Positions 10,913 through 20,875 of a stretch of DNA of 64,000 bases are shown piece after piece. The notes below the pieces were generated by a model that was not told where the DNA came from, ran no database searches, and saw nothing but the letters and a program-made list of their open reading frames with translations. The translations under genes were made by a program, and so were the position numbers. The stretch comes from Closterium sp. NIES-65 (lineage: Eukaryota > Streptophyta > Zygnematophyceae > Desmidiales > Closteriaceae), in the NCBI GenBank assembly GCA_948144175.1, contig CANXME010002654.1:1302001-1366000 (forward strand), read 5' to 3'. Numbering within the stretch: position 1 is the stretch's first letter; each line of letters opens with the position of its first letter.

Positions 10913-11041
10913 TGTGAAAAGAATGAACATGAATGAGAATGACTAAGGAAAGATTGGGTACAAATACAACCCTAGAAACCCTGTACCCCATATGTGCTAC
11001 CCCACTATAGCCTACAGCAAATATGTCATATAAATCTGACA
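10913..11041 (-). repeat. C1 3' LTR
   Basis: 129 bp with TGTCAG...TTCACA ends on the - strand. The adjoining - strand polypurine tract (GCCTATGGGGGTG, + strand 11042-11054) is shared with C2, C3, C5 and, with one change, N2. Confidence 0.93.
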
Positions 11042-11262
11042 CACCCCCATAGGCAAAGTGGGGGAGAACAAGGGGTCACAAGACCAGTCAAGTAAAGCAA
11101 AGCAGAGCAAGCTCAGGGTGGATCACAAAGTCACCACACAGTCCGAGCACAAGAGCAGGGCCAGAGGCCAGTTCAGATGCAGGAGTACAGACATATATAT
11201 ATAAAACTAGACAAGCAAGAGCAGGTATATATATGTCACAGTACAAGTAAAGTCAAGAGGAG
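11042..11262 (-). other. C1 3' untranslated region
   Basis: About 220 bases between the end of RNase H and the polypurine tract. No coding content is recognised. Related sequence lies in the same position in C2, C3 and C5. Confidence 0.6.
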
Positions 11263-11854
11263 AGCAAGTGAGGCAAGACAGGCACAAGACCCAGCTGGGT
11301 GCAAAAGCGCTGATGGTCACAAGGCGCGAGTGCCTTGGTGAACACATCAGCAGTGTTGGCCTCAGAGGCCACGTACGCAAGTCGCAACTGACCACGCTGC
11401 TGCAGCTCACGAGCAAGGAAGTAGCGGAGAGCAAGTGCTTCGTTCTGTGCTCCAAGCGCTGCTCTCGACACAAGGCCAGCATGGCCTTGTTGTCTACGTA
11501 CAGCACTGGAGGAGAACGAGGCGGCTCTCCAAGGTCAGTCAGCAGGTAGGTGAGCCAGCGAAGCTCCTGTGCAGCCATGGCCCCGGCGTAGATCTCAGCC
11601 TCACAACTGGAGCCGAGAACCGAAGACGAGCGAGTAGACCGCCACGAGACAGACCCGGAACCAAGGCTGAAGGTGTAACCCTGTGACGACCGCTGCGTAG
11701 CCTGGTCGTCAGCCCAAGAAGCGTCCGCGTGGCCGGTAAGGACCACTGGACTCCGCCCTCCAAGCACTAGCCCCATGCCCGACGTACTGCACAGGTAGCG
11801 CAATACCCTCTTCGCTGCAGCCATGTGCTCTGGTCTGTGTCTCCCAGGAGCAAC
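11263..11854 (-). pseudogene. C1 RNase H end, displaced by two 1-bp deletions
   Basis: Comparison with C5 shows the RNase H tail is complete in content (MAAAKRVLRYLCSTSG, HADASWADDQATQRSSQG, LYVDNKAMLALCREQRLEHR, LRYFLARELQQRGQLRLAYV, ANTADVFTKALAP) but lies in three frames. One base is missing near 11854 relative to GCACGCTATGTTG of C5, and one near 11430 relative to AGCACATTGCTC. Neither is in a long homopolymer. With LTRs 99% identical these are either very recent mutations or sequence errors. Confidence 0.88.
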
Positions 11855-14800
11855 ATGCGTGCAAGAATGCTCAGAGGGTATGCAAGGTCAGGTCGTGTGC
11901 AGGTCATCAGGTACATGAGGCAGCCAACAAGCTCTGCATACGGACCACTCGACTCTACGGACTCATCCGAAGGCAGAGCTGAGAGTGAGTGGCGAGTAGG
12001 CAGAGGAGTGGCCTGAGGCGAGGAGTACGTGAAGCTGAAGCGCTGAAGGACCTGCTGCACCATGTGTGACTGAGTCAAGGTAATGGTGCGGCGTGCTCTG
12101 TCCCGAGTGATCTGCAAGCCAAGGTAGCTGCGCAGTTCACCCAGGTCTGTGCACGTGTGTCTCTTCAGCAGCTCGGACTTCACGTAGGCGAGTCCAGCAG
12201 TGTCCGCTGTGGCAAAGACCAAGTCGTCGACGTACACGAGGATGTAGAACGGCGGCAGGGAAGTGTCGGTGCGAAGAAACAGCGACGGGTCAGCAGTAGA
12301 AGGAGCAAACCCAAGGGCCGCAAGCGTAGTCCTCAGTGTGTCGTGCCACTCACGCGGTGCCTGGCGGAGACCGTAGACTGGCCGTCGGAGGCTCCACTGG
12401 GTGCCAGGAGGGAAAGTCCCAATGAAGCCAGGTGGACGGCGAAGCCAGATCTCCTCGTGCAGGCTACCCTGCAAGAACGCAGTGCTGAAGTCGAGAGAGT
12501 GAAGCTCGTAGTCGCGCTGAGCGGCTATGTGCAGCAGCACCCGAAGAGTAGTCATCTTCGGGGTGGGAGAGAAGGTCTGAAAGTAGTCAACTCCCTGCCG
12601 CTGACTGAAGCCACGAGCGACGTACCGTGCCTTGAAGACAGGTGGAGAGCCCGGCGGCCGCTTCACCCTGAAGATCCACATGCCACTGACGATGTTCGCC
12701 CCAGGAGGGGGAACCGCGTCAACGTAGGTGCCTGTGGACTTCCAGGAAGCCATCTCTGCATCCATAGCTGCCTGCCACTGAGAGGAGTAGGGACCCTCTA
12801 CGGCCTCCGCGTAAGAACGCGGAGTCGGGATGTCTAGTGCATCCGGGTCTCCCTCAGGGGCAAGCAGTACAGACGCGAGATGAGGTGAAGCAGCCGCTAG
12901 ACACTGTAACTCCTCCTGCCTGTCCTCTAGGACGTCCGTGCCAAGAGCACACTCACCCCCGACGGACGGAGGACAGACAGACGCAGACTCAGCAACAAGA
13001 CTAGCAGCGTAGTCGAGGCGACAGCGAGCAGCAAAGTCGACGAGCTCAGCGACTAGAGCAGACGCAGCAGTGGACTCAAAAGAGGGGTCAGTGACGACAG
13101 TAGCAAGCAGACGCGTGACAGTAGGACTGGCAGCACGAAGAGAGTCCGACTCAGGGTCGGCAAGCGCAGGAAGAGAAGACTCAGGAGGAGAAGGCAAAGG
13201 GGCACGCAGAGGAGCAGTGGACGGACGCAAAGACATCCGGTGCGTGCCAGGGACAGGAGGAGGACGCTGACGCGAACTGCGACCACTAGCGCGAGCAGCA
13301 CGAACAGGCGACGCGGGACGAGACGCAGGCTCACGACGCTCAGCAAGACCTCCAGTAGGACCAGTGTAAGGAGAGGGAGCAGGCAGTGGAGAGGAAGGCT
13401 CCAAAAGTGACCGCGACTGGACAGGCTGTGGACACCCTACTGGAGGAGAAAGACCAAGAACCTGCTGCAGGAGCGGAACGAAGTACGGCCAAGGCCGCGC
13501 GGCAGCTCCAGACTCAGCAGGGACAGCACCAGCACCCTCAGCGACAGCACCAGCGCCACCAACACCTCCAGCGGCAGGACCTCCAGTAGTACCAGCAGCA
13601 GAACCACCGCCAGGACAGACAGCAGTAGGCTCAGCACCAACACCCTCAGCAGCTCCAGCTCCAGTAGGACCCGCAGGCCCAGCAGCTCCGGGACCGGCAG
13701 CACCAGCACCCTCGACGGTCGAAGAAGCTCCAGCTCCAGCAGCACGCCTCCAGCGGCGAGCAAACCACTCGCGCAGCTCCTGTGGAGAGAGGGGCTCCCG
13801 GCGAGACGCAGCAGCAGGAGAAACCCCAGGCTCAGCAGCTCCAGACGCAGCACCCCCAGGCTCAGCAGCTCCAGACTCAGCACCCCCAGGCTCAGCAGCT
13901 CCCGACCCAGCACCCCCAGCCCCAGCACCCCCTAGCTCAGCAGCTCCAGGCACAGCACCCCCCGGCTCAGCACCCCCAGGCTCAGCAACCTCCGCAGTAG
14001 CACCCCCAGGCCCAGCACCCCCAGGCTCAGCACCCCCAGTAGCAGCACCTCCAGGCTCGGCACCCCGGTGCACAGCACCCCCAGAGTCAGCACCCCCAGG
14101 CCCAGCACCCGCAGCAGCACCAGAGTCACCAGTAACCTCGACCGGGTCAACTGTGTCTACCTGGGACACACCTGAGGGGGCAGGAACCTGAGGGGGGAGG
14201 GGGTCTACCGGGGGGGGAACCGGCACAAGGAAGTCCGGCGGAGGGGGGAGGGAAGGAGTGCGGTAGGGGAAGAGGCGGTAGAAGGGGACTGACTCGTCGA
14301 ACGTGACGTCCTGGGAGGACAGAACACGACGAGAGGAGGGGTGGTAAAACTGCCACCCTGGGGCGTCAGTGGGGAAGCCAAGGAAGACACAGGGAGCAGC
14401 ACGAGGGGACAGCTTGTCCGCAGACAAGTCGCGGACAAACGCCCGAGATCCCCAGACACGGAACACAGACGCATCGCCAACCTTCCCCGTCCACAGCAAG
14501 GCTGGGGACATCGCAGGCCGAGAGACCCGGGGGTGAAGGTTGAGCTGATGCGCCGCGTACCTCACCGCAAACGGCCACAGAAAATGGGGGGCAGCCGCAT
14601 GCATCATGGACGTACGAGCGACATCCATGACCATGCCAATGCGGCGCTCAGCAATCCCATTTTGCTGTGGTGAGTCCGGAAGCGTGAAAGTCTGGCGGAT
14701 CCCCCGTGCACGACAGTAGTCTCGCAGAAGGCGAGAAGAGAACTCTCCGCCTCTGTCCGAGTGCAGACGCAGAACAGGAAAGTCCGAGCCGAAGCTCTTC

Positions 14801-17196
14801 CTGAGCTGGAGACGAGCCTCGCGGATCCAGTCGATCAGCACCTCAGTGACCGCACCCTTGCTGCGCAAGGGGAGGACTGTGGTGTAACGCGAGTAGTCGT
14901 CAACCACCAACAGGAAGTAGCGCTCGTAACCCTGCCCACGGACGGGGGCTGGGCCCCACACATCCATGTGAAGCGTCTGCAGGGGAGCCTCTGTCGGGGG
15001 GAAGTGGGAGGAGTGAGGAGTAGCCCGGAGGCGACCCTCGACACAGGGGACACAGGAAGGTCCTGGCCCGGAGGGGAGAGGAGGGAGAGACTGGGGAAGA
15101 CCAGAGACAAGGACACGGGAAGCCATGCTCCGAAGACGGGGCAAGGAGGGGTGGCCAAGACGGTGGTGCCACAGGAGAGTCTCGTGAGACAGGAGGCGAC
15201 AAGAACAGGGGGCAGACTCAGGACCTGACCGGGACGCAGCAGCAAGCACCTGACCTGACGCAGCCACCTGACCAGACGCAGGGACATGAGGAGACTCAAC
15301 GGTAAGAGTGTAGAGACTCGACCCCGGCCGACACGAGAACGTGGCCAGGTGTCGGCCTGTGCGTGCCTCCGTGCAGTGGGTCACCCGCTGACTCGCAGGA
15401 GTGAACTGGTGAACCCCCACATCCTGCAGGTCCGCGCCACTCACCAAGTTCGTAGAGAACGAGGGAAGGTACAGACCAGACAGGGTGCCCGCAGGGGCAG
15501 CCGGACACGGGAGGATAGTGGAGAAGTGAGACAGGACAGGACCCCCAGAGGGGTCAGCAAGGGAGACTGCAACCGGCCGGCCGAGCGGCGTAAGGGTAGT
15601 GCGGTCTCGAAAGAAGGAGCGAGAAGCCCCGGAGTCAAGTGTGAAAGTGAGGGAGGACGAGGACGACGCAGTACCTGAGAGCGCAGTCTCACCAGTACCT
15701 GAGAGCGCAGACGCACTGGCACCTAGAGCAGCAGCCTCACAAGCACCTAGCGCAGCAGTACCAATGCCCGGGTCGGGCTGGAAACACCGGTAACCCTCAT
15801 TCTCCTCACTATAAGTCACAGCATACATAGCAGCAAGGATAGCATCAAAATCAAGATCAAAGATCGCTACACCAGCCCTAAGAAGCTCATCCCAGCGAGG
15901 GATCTCACTAGCCCCAGGGAACTGCTGACGCCAAGCGTCCGTCAGGCGGCCAAAGCAGCGCTGGGCGGCGTGGGCACCCCCACACTGCTCACCCGCGCGG
16001 TCGCCGGAACGAAGAACGTAGGTGCAGGGACCAGTACCCCCACCCCTCTGACGCGCAGCGTACCACTCACGAAGCTGCTGAGGCGGAGGGATGTCCCGCG
16101 AGCGCTGCTGCTGCTGCCGCTGCGAGCGCTGGCCACTACCATCGCCGCTACGCTGCTGGGTACCACCCCGACCAGCTCCACCTCCTCCACCACCACCGCC
16201 TCCTCCGCTGCCGCCTCCACCGCCTCCACCTCCGCCGCCTCCACCTCCGCCGCTGCCTCCACCACCACCGCTGGCACCACCACCACCGTCTCCGCCGCTG
16301 CTCCCACCACCACCACCACCCCCGCCACTAGTCCCGCCGCCACCCCCACTCCCTCCGCCGCCACCGCCGCCACCGCCACCGCCCCCTCCGGCTCCACCCG
16401 CACCCTTGCCCCCCTTGCCCTTGCTGGAGCGACGTCTCCCACTGGGGGCAGACGCCGCGCCGACCGACTCAAGACCAAGCAGGTCGGCAGCAGCAGCAGA
16501 GGCAACAGAAGGGAGCAAGGGGGAAGGAGAGCACCCCTCAAAGATGGGGGTGCGAGGGTCACCACGAGAAGCACCTACAGCGACTATGCTCTTCTCCGCT
16601 GCGAGGAGGGCCTTCTCGAGGAGGTCGACGGTGAGGGTGGTGGGACAGACTGCGAGAAAGTGGTCCCTGACGACGCGAAGGGAGTCAGGGAGGCGCGCAA
16701 CTACGTAGTAGAGAGCGATGTACATGGGGGGTGGGTTCTTAGCGCAGAACTCAGCAGGAAGGGCGGCGCGGTAGCGAGTGTCGCTAGTGCGGAGGTGCGT
16801 AATGAGGTCAGCGACAGTGGGAAAGGCAGAGAGGTCAGGAAAGAGGTAGGGAAGCATGAGACGGCTCAGTGCAGCAGTGGCAGGGGAGGAGTAGCGCGCA
16901 ACTACAGCGTCGTACAAGGTCTGAGCACTCTTGTACTGACTAAAGTGCGCACGCTCAGAGGTAGGGAGGTGGCGACGCACAGCAAGACGTGCAGCAGCAT
17001 CGCGGGTGGCCCACTGAGAGCGGACAGTGGGATCAGCATCAGCAGCAGGAGCAGGAGAGGCGCCAGAGGTGAGGTCAAAGAGAGAAAGGCTGTCAGCCCT
17101 GTCGCACTGTAAGAACAGCTGCAGGTCGTCTAACCAGACCTCAAAATCAATGGCGCGACCCTCAGCGTCAAAAGCTAGGACACTAGGGGTAGCCAT
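11767..17196 (-). CDS. C1 Gag-Pol polyprotein (Gag, PR, IN, RT, start of RH)
   Basis: About 1800 codons in one frame from the ATG at 17196 (MATPSVLAFDAEGRAID). Rough positions: copia-type Gag 1-255; Gly-rich tract 260-345; zinc-like motif with CTYVLRSGDRAGEQC and H, C at 390-415; protease FTLDSGAS at about 520; integrase HHRLGHP...C-x2-C at 680-725, catalytic Asp in HMDVWGP (744), Asp in HSDRGGEF (815), Glu in QQNGIAERR (849); low-complexity Gly/Ala/Glu/Pro stretch 1025-1230; RT with DFSTAFLQGSLHEEIWL and ILVYVDDLVFA (1655). Domain order PR-IN-RT-RH identifies Ty1/copia (Pseudoviridae type). The frame is lost in RNase H by a 1-bp deletion. Confidence 0.93.
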   Translation of the reverse strand: MATPSVLAFDAEGRAIDFEVWLDDLQLFLQCDRADSLSLFDLTSGASPAPAADADPTVRSQWATRDAAARLAVRRHLPTSERAHFSQYKSAQTLYDAVVARYSSPATAALSRLMLPYLFPDLSAFPTVADLITHLRTSDTRYRAALPAEFCAKNPPPMYIALYYVVARLPDSLRVVRDHFLAVCPTTLTVDLLEKALLAAEKSIVAVGASRGDPRTPIFEGCSPSPLLPSVASAAAADLLGLESVGAASAPSGRRRSSKGKGGKGAGGAGGGGGGGGGGGGGSGGGGGTSGGGGGGGGSSGGDGGGGASGGGGGSGGGGGGGGGGGGGGSGGGGGGGGGGAGRGGTQQRSGDGSGQRSQRQQQQRSRDIPPPQQLREWYAARQRGGGTGPCTYVLRSGDRAGEQCGGAHAAQRCFGRLTDAWRQQFPGASEIPRWDELLRAGVAIFDLDFDAILAAMYAVTYSEENEGYRCFQPDPGIGTAALGACEAAALGASASALSGTGETALSGTASSSSSLTFTLDSGASRSFFRDRTTLTPLGRPVAVSLADPSGGPVLSHFSTILPCPAAPAGTLSGLYLPSFSTNLVSGADLQDVGVHQFTPASQRVTHCTEARTGRHLATFSCRPGSSLYTLTVESPHVPASGQVAASGQVLAAASRSGPESAPCSCRLLSHETLLWHHRLGHPSLPRLRSMASRVLVSGLPQSLPPLPSGPGPSCVPCVEGRLRATPHSSHFPPTEAPLQTLHMDVWGPAPVRGQGYERYFLLVVDDYSRYTTVLPLRSKGAVTEVLIDWIREARLQLRKSFGSDFPVLRLHSDRGGEFSSRLLRDYCRARGIRQTFTLPDSPQQNGIAERRIGMVMDVARTSMMHAAAPHFLWPFAVRYAAHQLNLHPRVSRPAMSPALLWTGKVGDASVFRVWGSRAFVRDLSADKLSPRAAPCVFLGFPTDAPGWQFYHPSSRRVLSSQDVTFDESVPFYRLFPYRTPSLPPPPDFLVPVPPPVDPLPPQVPAPSGVSQVDTVDPVEVTGDSGAAAGAGPGGADSGGAVHRGAEPGGAATGGAEPGGAGPGGATAEVAEPGGAEPGGAVPGAAELGGAGAGGAGSGAAEPGGAESGAAEPGGAASGAAEPGVSPAAASRREPLSPQELREWFARRWRRAAGAGASSTVEGAGAAGPGAAGPAGPTGAGAAEGVGAEPTAVCPGGGSAAGTTGGPAAGGVGGAGAVAEGAGAVPAESGAAARPWPYFVPLLQQVLGLSPPVGCPQPVQSRSLLEPSSPLPAPSPYTGPTGGLAERREPASRPASPVRAARASGRSSRQRPPPVPGTHRMSLRPSTAPLRAPLPSPPESSLPALADPESDSLRAASPTVTRLLATVVTDPSFESTAASALVAELVDFAARCRLDYAASLVAESASVCPPSVGGECALGTDVLEDRQEELQCLAAASPHLASVLLAPEGDPDALDIPTPRSYAEAVEGPYSSQWQAAMDAEMASWKSTGTYVDAVPPPGANIVSGMWIFRVKRPPGSPPVFKARYVARGFSQRQGVDYFQTFSPTPKMTTLRVLLHIAAQRDYELHSLDFSTAFLQGSLHEEIWLRRPPGFIGTFPPGTQWSLRRPVYGLRQAPREWHDTLRTTLAALGFAPSTADPSLFLRTDTSLPPFYILVYVDDLVFATADTAGLAYVKSELLKRHTCTDLGELRSYLGLQITRDRARRTITLTQSHMVQQVLQRFSFTYSSPQATPLPTRHSLSALPSDESVESSGPYAELVGCLMYLMTCTRPDLAYPLSILARMLLLGDTDQSTWLQRRGYCATCAVRRAWG

Positions 17197-18180
17197 GACG
17201 ACGACAGTGAAGCAGTGCAAGCAGTAGGGGAAGAGCACGCAGTGACAGTGCGACTGTGCTCACCAGGCAGGGCAGGCCGGGAAACTCTGCAGAAGGGCGG
17301 CTCGGCGACTCAGCGACTCGGCTGCTGGGCGGCTCGGCTCCCGGGCGGCTCGGCGGCAGGGCGGCTCGGGTGCAGGGCGGCTCGGCGCCCGGGCGGCTCG
17401 GCGGCAGGGCGGCTCGGGTGCAGGGCGGCTCGGCTCCCGGGCGGCTCGGCGGCAGGGCGGCTCGGGTGCAGGACGGGGCCGGGACAGGGGACGGCGGGGC
17501 CGTCAGGGTGCAGCGGCGGGGCCGGCAAGGTGCAGCGGCGGGGCCGTGACAGGGGACGGCGGGGCCGTCAGGGTGCAGCGGCGGGGCCGGCAGGGTGCAG
17601 CGGCGGGGCCGGGACAGGGGACGGCGGGGCCGTCAGGGTGCAGCGGCGGGGCCGTCAGGGTGCAGCGGCGGGGCCGGCAGGGTGCAGCGGCGGGGCCGGG
17701 ACAGGGGACGGCGGGGCCGTCAGGGTGCAGCGGCGGGGCCGACTGGTGCAGTGGCGGGGCCGTCAGGGTGCAGCGGCGGGGCCGTGACAGGGGACGGCAG
17801 GGCCGTGACAGGGGACGGCGGGGCCTTTAGGGTGCAGCGGCGGGGCCGACAGAGGTGCAGCGGCGGGGCCGGCAGGGTGCAGCGGCGGGGCCGGGAGTAG
17901 GACGGCGGGGCCGTCAGGTGACGGGGCCAGCTGCAGCGACGAAGAGGCCGCGCGGCCGGCGTGAGGGCGGCGCGGCGCGGCAGAGCCGAGAGGGCGGCGC
18001 GGTGCGGCCATAAGGCCAGCGCGACGTGGGGCCCGGGCCGCGCGCGCGAAAAAAAGGAGTCGCGCGCGCGACTCTCGGGGCGCCACAAGGGCAGCGCGAC
18101 AAGCACTAGGGGGAGCGCGCCTCGGGGAGAATAGGGCGCGCTCCGGGCAGGAAAAAAAATCGTGGGTGGGCCCTTAAAAA
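17197..18180. repeat. C1 GC-rich leader array
   Basis: Between Gag ATG and primer site. Two repeat types on the + strand: GGCGGCTCGG-centred units (17300-17470) and units of about 20 bp such as GGCGGGGCCGTCAGGGTGCA (17480-17930), then degenerate GC-rich DNA. The high G content on the + strand means the transcribed strand carries C-rich runs. Long open frames here come from the repeat and are not genes. Confidence 0.85.
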
Positions 18181-18185
18181 AAAAC

Positions 18186-18214
18186 GGTCCTTAGGAGGGA
18201 CCCGCTCTATACCA
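18186..18214 (-). promoter_or_regulatory. C1 primer-binding site and hairpin
   Basis: On the - strand, after the LTR end, TGGTATAGAGC (one base shorter than the plant tRNA-Met site TGGTATCAGAGC) is followed by GGTCC / GGACC (18186-18202, 7-base loop), an oligo-T run of 9 and GGGCCCACC. The same order occurs in C4 at 58756-58802. Confidence 0.82.
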
Positions 18215-18343
18215 TGTGAAAAGAATGAACAGGAATGAGAATGACTAAGGAAAGATTGGGTACAAATACAACCCTAGAAACCCTGTACCCCATATGTGCT
18301 ACCCCACTATAGCCTACAGCAAATATGTCATATAAATCTGACA
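18215..18343 (-). repeat. C1 5' LTR
   Basis: 129 bp; one mismatch to the 3' copy (T/G at + strand offset 18). Confidence 0.93.
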
Positions 18344-18348
18344 CTAGG

Positions 18349-18451
18349 AAATCAAGCAATTCATGCATGCATATAATTATCCTATGCTAGAAATAGCATG
18401 ATAAATTAGAGGCAAGCAAGCATAGCTGGCATAAGCCGTCGTACTCTCACA
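18349..18451 (-). repeat. G2 5' LTR, second part
   Basis: Continues the LTR after C1 from AAATCAAGCAATTCATGC to GTACTCTCACA. Together with 10643-10912 it makes one 373-bp LTR. Confidence 0.9.
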
Positions 18452-18456
18452 ATGCG

Positions 18457-19882
18457 GCTGTTTTTGCGGCCTGTTTTGGCATACTAGCTGCAACGAAATT
18501 GAGCGAGATCGCATTAAGTGGTTTTCTGAAACGAATTCGTACAGGATATCATATCAATTCCTGGTTCCATAACCCACAAAAAACCAAACATCTAACATGG
18601 GAACACGATCTCTGGTGGCGAACAAAAGAGATTGCGGTACCTCATGTAGGCAATCTGCGGAACGATATTTTGGGAGAGGTGCATGCCACTAAATATGGGG
18701 GACATGTGGGCATGAATATGACCCGGTGGGCCCTACGTGATGTCTATTGGTGGCCATGAGTCGATAGTGATGTCCAACAGTTTGTGGCACGTTGTGACAC
18801 GTGCGCACGTAACATACCGGACACACAGAAGCCTGGTGGTTTGCTTCAACCACTTGAAATTCCGAGTGAACCTTGGGAAAGCGTTTCGCTGGATTTCATC
18901 ACCGACCTCCCAAGAACCCGTGATGGGTATACGATGATACTCGTGTTTGTAGATCGCTTTACAAAAATGGTGCACTTCATACCCACGACAACATACGTAT
19001 CAGCAGAGGATACTGCTCGATTGTTCGTGACACATGTGTTCCGCCTACACGGATTGCCACGTGTATTAATGTCTGATCGCGACCCGCGCTTCACAAGCCG
19101 ATTCTGGTGTGAAGTAATCGAGACACTAGGAACGAAGCTTAAGATGTTGTCAGTGTTCCATCCCCAGACAGATGGGCAAACGGAACGTACTAACCGCACT
19201 CTCGAGCAAATGATTCGTTCTTTCATAAGCCAAATACAGGACAATCGGGACAAGTTGTTACCCATGGTCGAGTTTGCGGTTAACAACTCAGTGCATGATG
19301 GCACACATGAGAAACCATTTATCCTGGACTGTGGTTGGCATCCTACAACACCTGCTACGCATGGGATCGGCGGTTTGAAATTACCTGCCGCAAAGAATTT
19401 TGTGGGCAAGCAACGAGAGGCCCTAAAGTCGGCACGTCATTGGCTGCAATTAGCCCAACAAAGGCAAAAAATCCTATGCCGATATGAAACGCCGGGAAGT
19501 CTCATTCTCCGTTGGAGACAAAGTTTTGTTAAGCACGAAAAATATTCGGGTTAAGGTCCCTTGTGCGAGAAAGTTGTTCCCTCGCTAGATTGGGCCCTTC
19601 AAGGTACTTCAACGAGGTAGCTTATAAGCTCCAACAACCTGATACCCTTCAAATTCACAATGTTGTCCATGTATCTCGGTTAAGCAAGTACGTTGCAGAA
19701 GGCTCTAAATTACCATCACCAACAAACGTCCTAAGGGAGGAACTATATTATGAAGTCGAAAGAGTGCTTTTGCATCGTGATCGACAACGCGGCCGCAAAA
19801 TTGTACGAGAGTTCCTCATAAAGTGGAAAGGTTATGGGCCTGAACACAACTCATGGGAGGTGGAAGAACATTTGACTGATAT
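18457..19882 (+). pseudogene. G1 integrase and chromodomain
   Basis: Resumes the G1 frame after G2. Integrase zinc domain HATKYGGHVGMNMTRWALRD and VARCDTCARN; a TGA at 18757-18759 breaks the frame just before the second pair. Core: SLDFITDLPRT, MSDRDPRFTSRFW, HPQTDGQTERTNRTLEQ give the D, D and E. A frame change near 19555 leads into the GPY/F region and a chromodomain with YYEVERVLLH and EFLIKWKGYGPEHNSWEVE (19750-19870). C2 entered right after EEHLTD (duplication GATAT); the last residues of the chromodomain helix lie at 33527 onward. Confidence 0.9.
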
Positions 19883-20006
19883 TGTCAAAGTTGGGAATGA
19901 AGAAGTGACTAGAAACACAGCAGTACAAGGTTTGTATAGGCAAAACCTGATTTGGGCTGTACCCCTTAAGGAGTGCCCCACTATAGCCTAGAGCATAGTT
20001 CTGATA
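19883..20006 (-). repeat. C2 3' LTR
   Basis: 124 bp. On the + strand it starts TGTCAAAG and ends CTGATA, where the right copy ends CTAACA. The polypurine tract complement CACCCCCATAGGC follows. Confidence 0.87.
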
Positions 20007-20229
20007 CACCCCCATAGGCAAAGTGGGTGACAAGCAAGAGAACGAAGCAAGGTCAAGCCCAGGGTGGATAACAACGTCACCACACATTCTGAGCACAAGC
20101 AAATGGCCACAAGGCTAGTTCACATGCAGAGACGAATATATATATGAAGGACAACAAGCAGGAGAGTGATCACAACCTAGCAAGTGTAAGCATGCAGGTA
20201 TAAGTATATAGATCACAGTGCAAGCAAAA

Positions 20230-20494
20230 TCAATAAGTGAGCAAGTGAGGCCAACTAGGCACAAGACCTAGAGCAGTACAGAACCACTGATAATCACAAG
20301 GCTGAAGTGCCTTGGTGAAGATATCAGCAGTGTTGGCCCGAGAGGCCACGTAAGCAAGACGAAGCTGACAACGCTTCTGCAACTCTTGAGCGAGGAAGTA
20401 ACGCAGAGCGATGTGCTTTGTCCTGTGCTCCAGTCTGTGCTCCTGACACAAGGCAATCATGGCCTTGTTGTCGACGTACATAACTGGAGGAGAA
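20230..20494 (-). pseudogene. C2 RNase H C-terminal part
   Basis: Reads YVDNKAMIALCQEHRLEHR, KHIALRYFLAQELQKR and NTADIFTKALQP. It is cut off from the rest of RNase H (27424 onward) by C3. 20007-20229 is the 3' untranslated stretch, with nothing recognised. Confidence 0.87.
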
Positions 20495-20499
20495 CGAGG

Positions 20500-20618
20500 G
20501 GTGAAGAATGAACGAGGGAATGAATCAACTAGGAAACAGGTTGGTACAAATGTGAAAACCTAAAAGAGTTGTACCCCATATTGTTAACCCCACTACATCC
20601 TACTATATGGTTCTGACA
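20500..20618 (-). repeat. C3 3' LTR
   Basis: 119 bp. The + strand first base is G where the right copy has T (GGTGAAG against TGTGAAG); the end is TTCTGACA, followed by the polypurine complement. Confidence 0.87.
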
Positions 20619-20875
20619 CACCCCCATAGGCAAAGTGGGGGACAAACAGGAGAACACGACAACGTCAAACGTAGGGTGGATCACAACGTCACCACACATT
20701 CTGAGAACAAGTTCAAGGCCATAAGGCTAGTTCACATGCAGGATTATCAATCAAGGTGAACAAACAAGACACAGATCTCAGCCTAACAAGAGTAAGCATG
20801 CAGGCGCAGGTATATAAAGATCACAGTACAAACAAAGTCAAGAGGTAAATAAGTGAGGCCCGGTAGGCACAAGAC

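Larger units (their letters stand above)
10913..18343 (-). mobile_element. C1: young copia element
   Basis: 7431 bp, target duplication CTAGG (10908-10912 and 18344-18348). The LTRs are 129 bp each and differ at one base. Internal order on the - strand: primer site, hairpin, GC-rich leader array, Gag-protease-integrase-RT-RNase H as one frame, polypurine tract. This is the youngest insertion in the window and the best reference for the decayed copies C2, C3, C4 and C5. Confidence 0.95.
5934..18451 (-). mobile_element. G2: chromovirus lacking its RT, holding copia C1
   Basis: Target duplication ATGCG at 5929-5933 and 18452-18456. On the - strand: 5' LTR (right, split by C1), leader, Gag, protease, RNase H, integrase, chromodomain, polypurine tract, 3' LTR (left). 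The reverse transcriptase catalytic region is missing. The two LTRs differ at only about 4 positions in 373, so insertion is fairly recent, yet the body is defective; it probably moved with proteins from a complete relative. Confidence 0.92.

Noticed and set aside
15970..17112. 380-codon Thr/Ala/Pro-rich frame on the + strand opposite C1 Gag, mirrored at 59868-61010
   Set aside because: Antisense shadow of the Gly-rich Gag reading frame; same in C4 because the DNA is the same.
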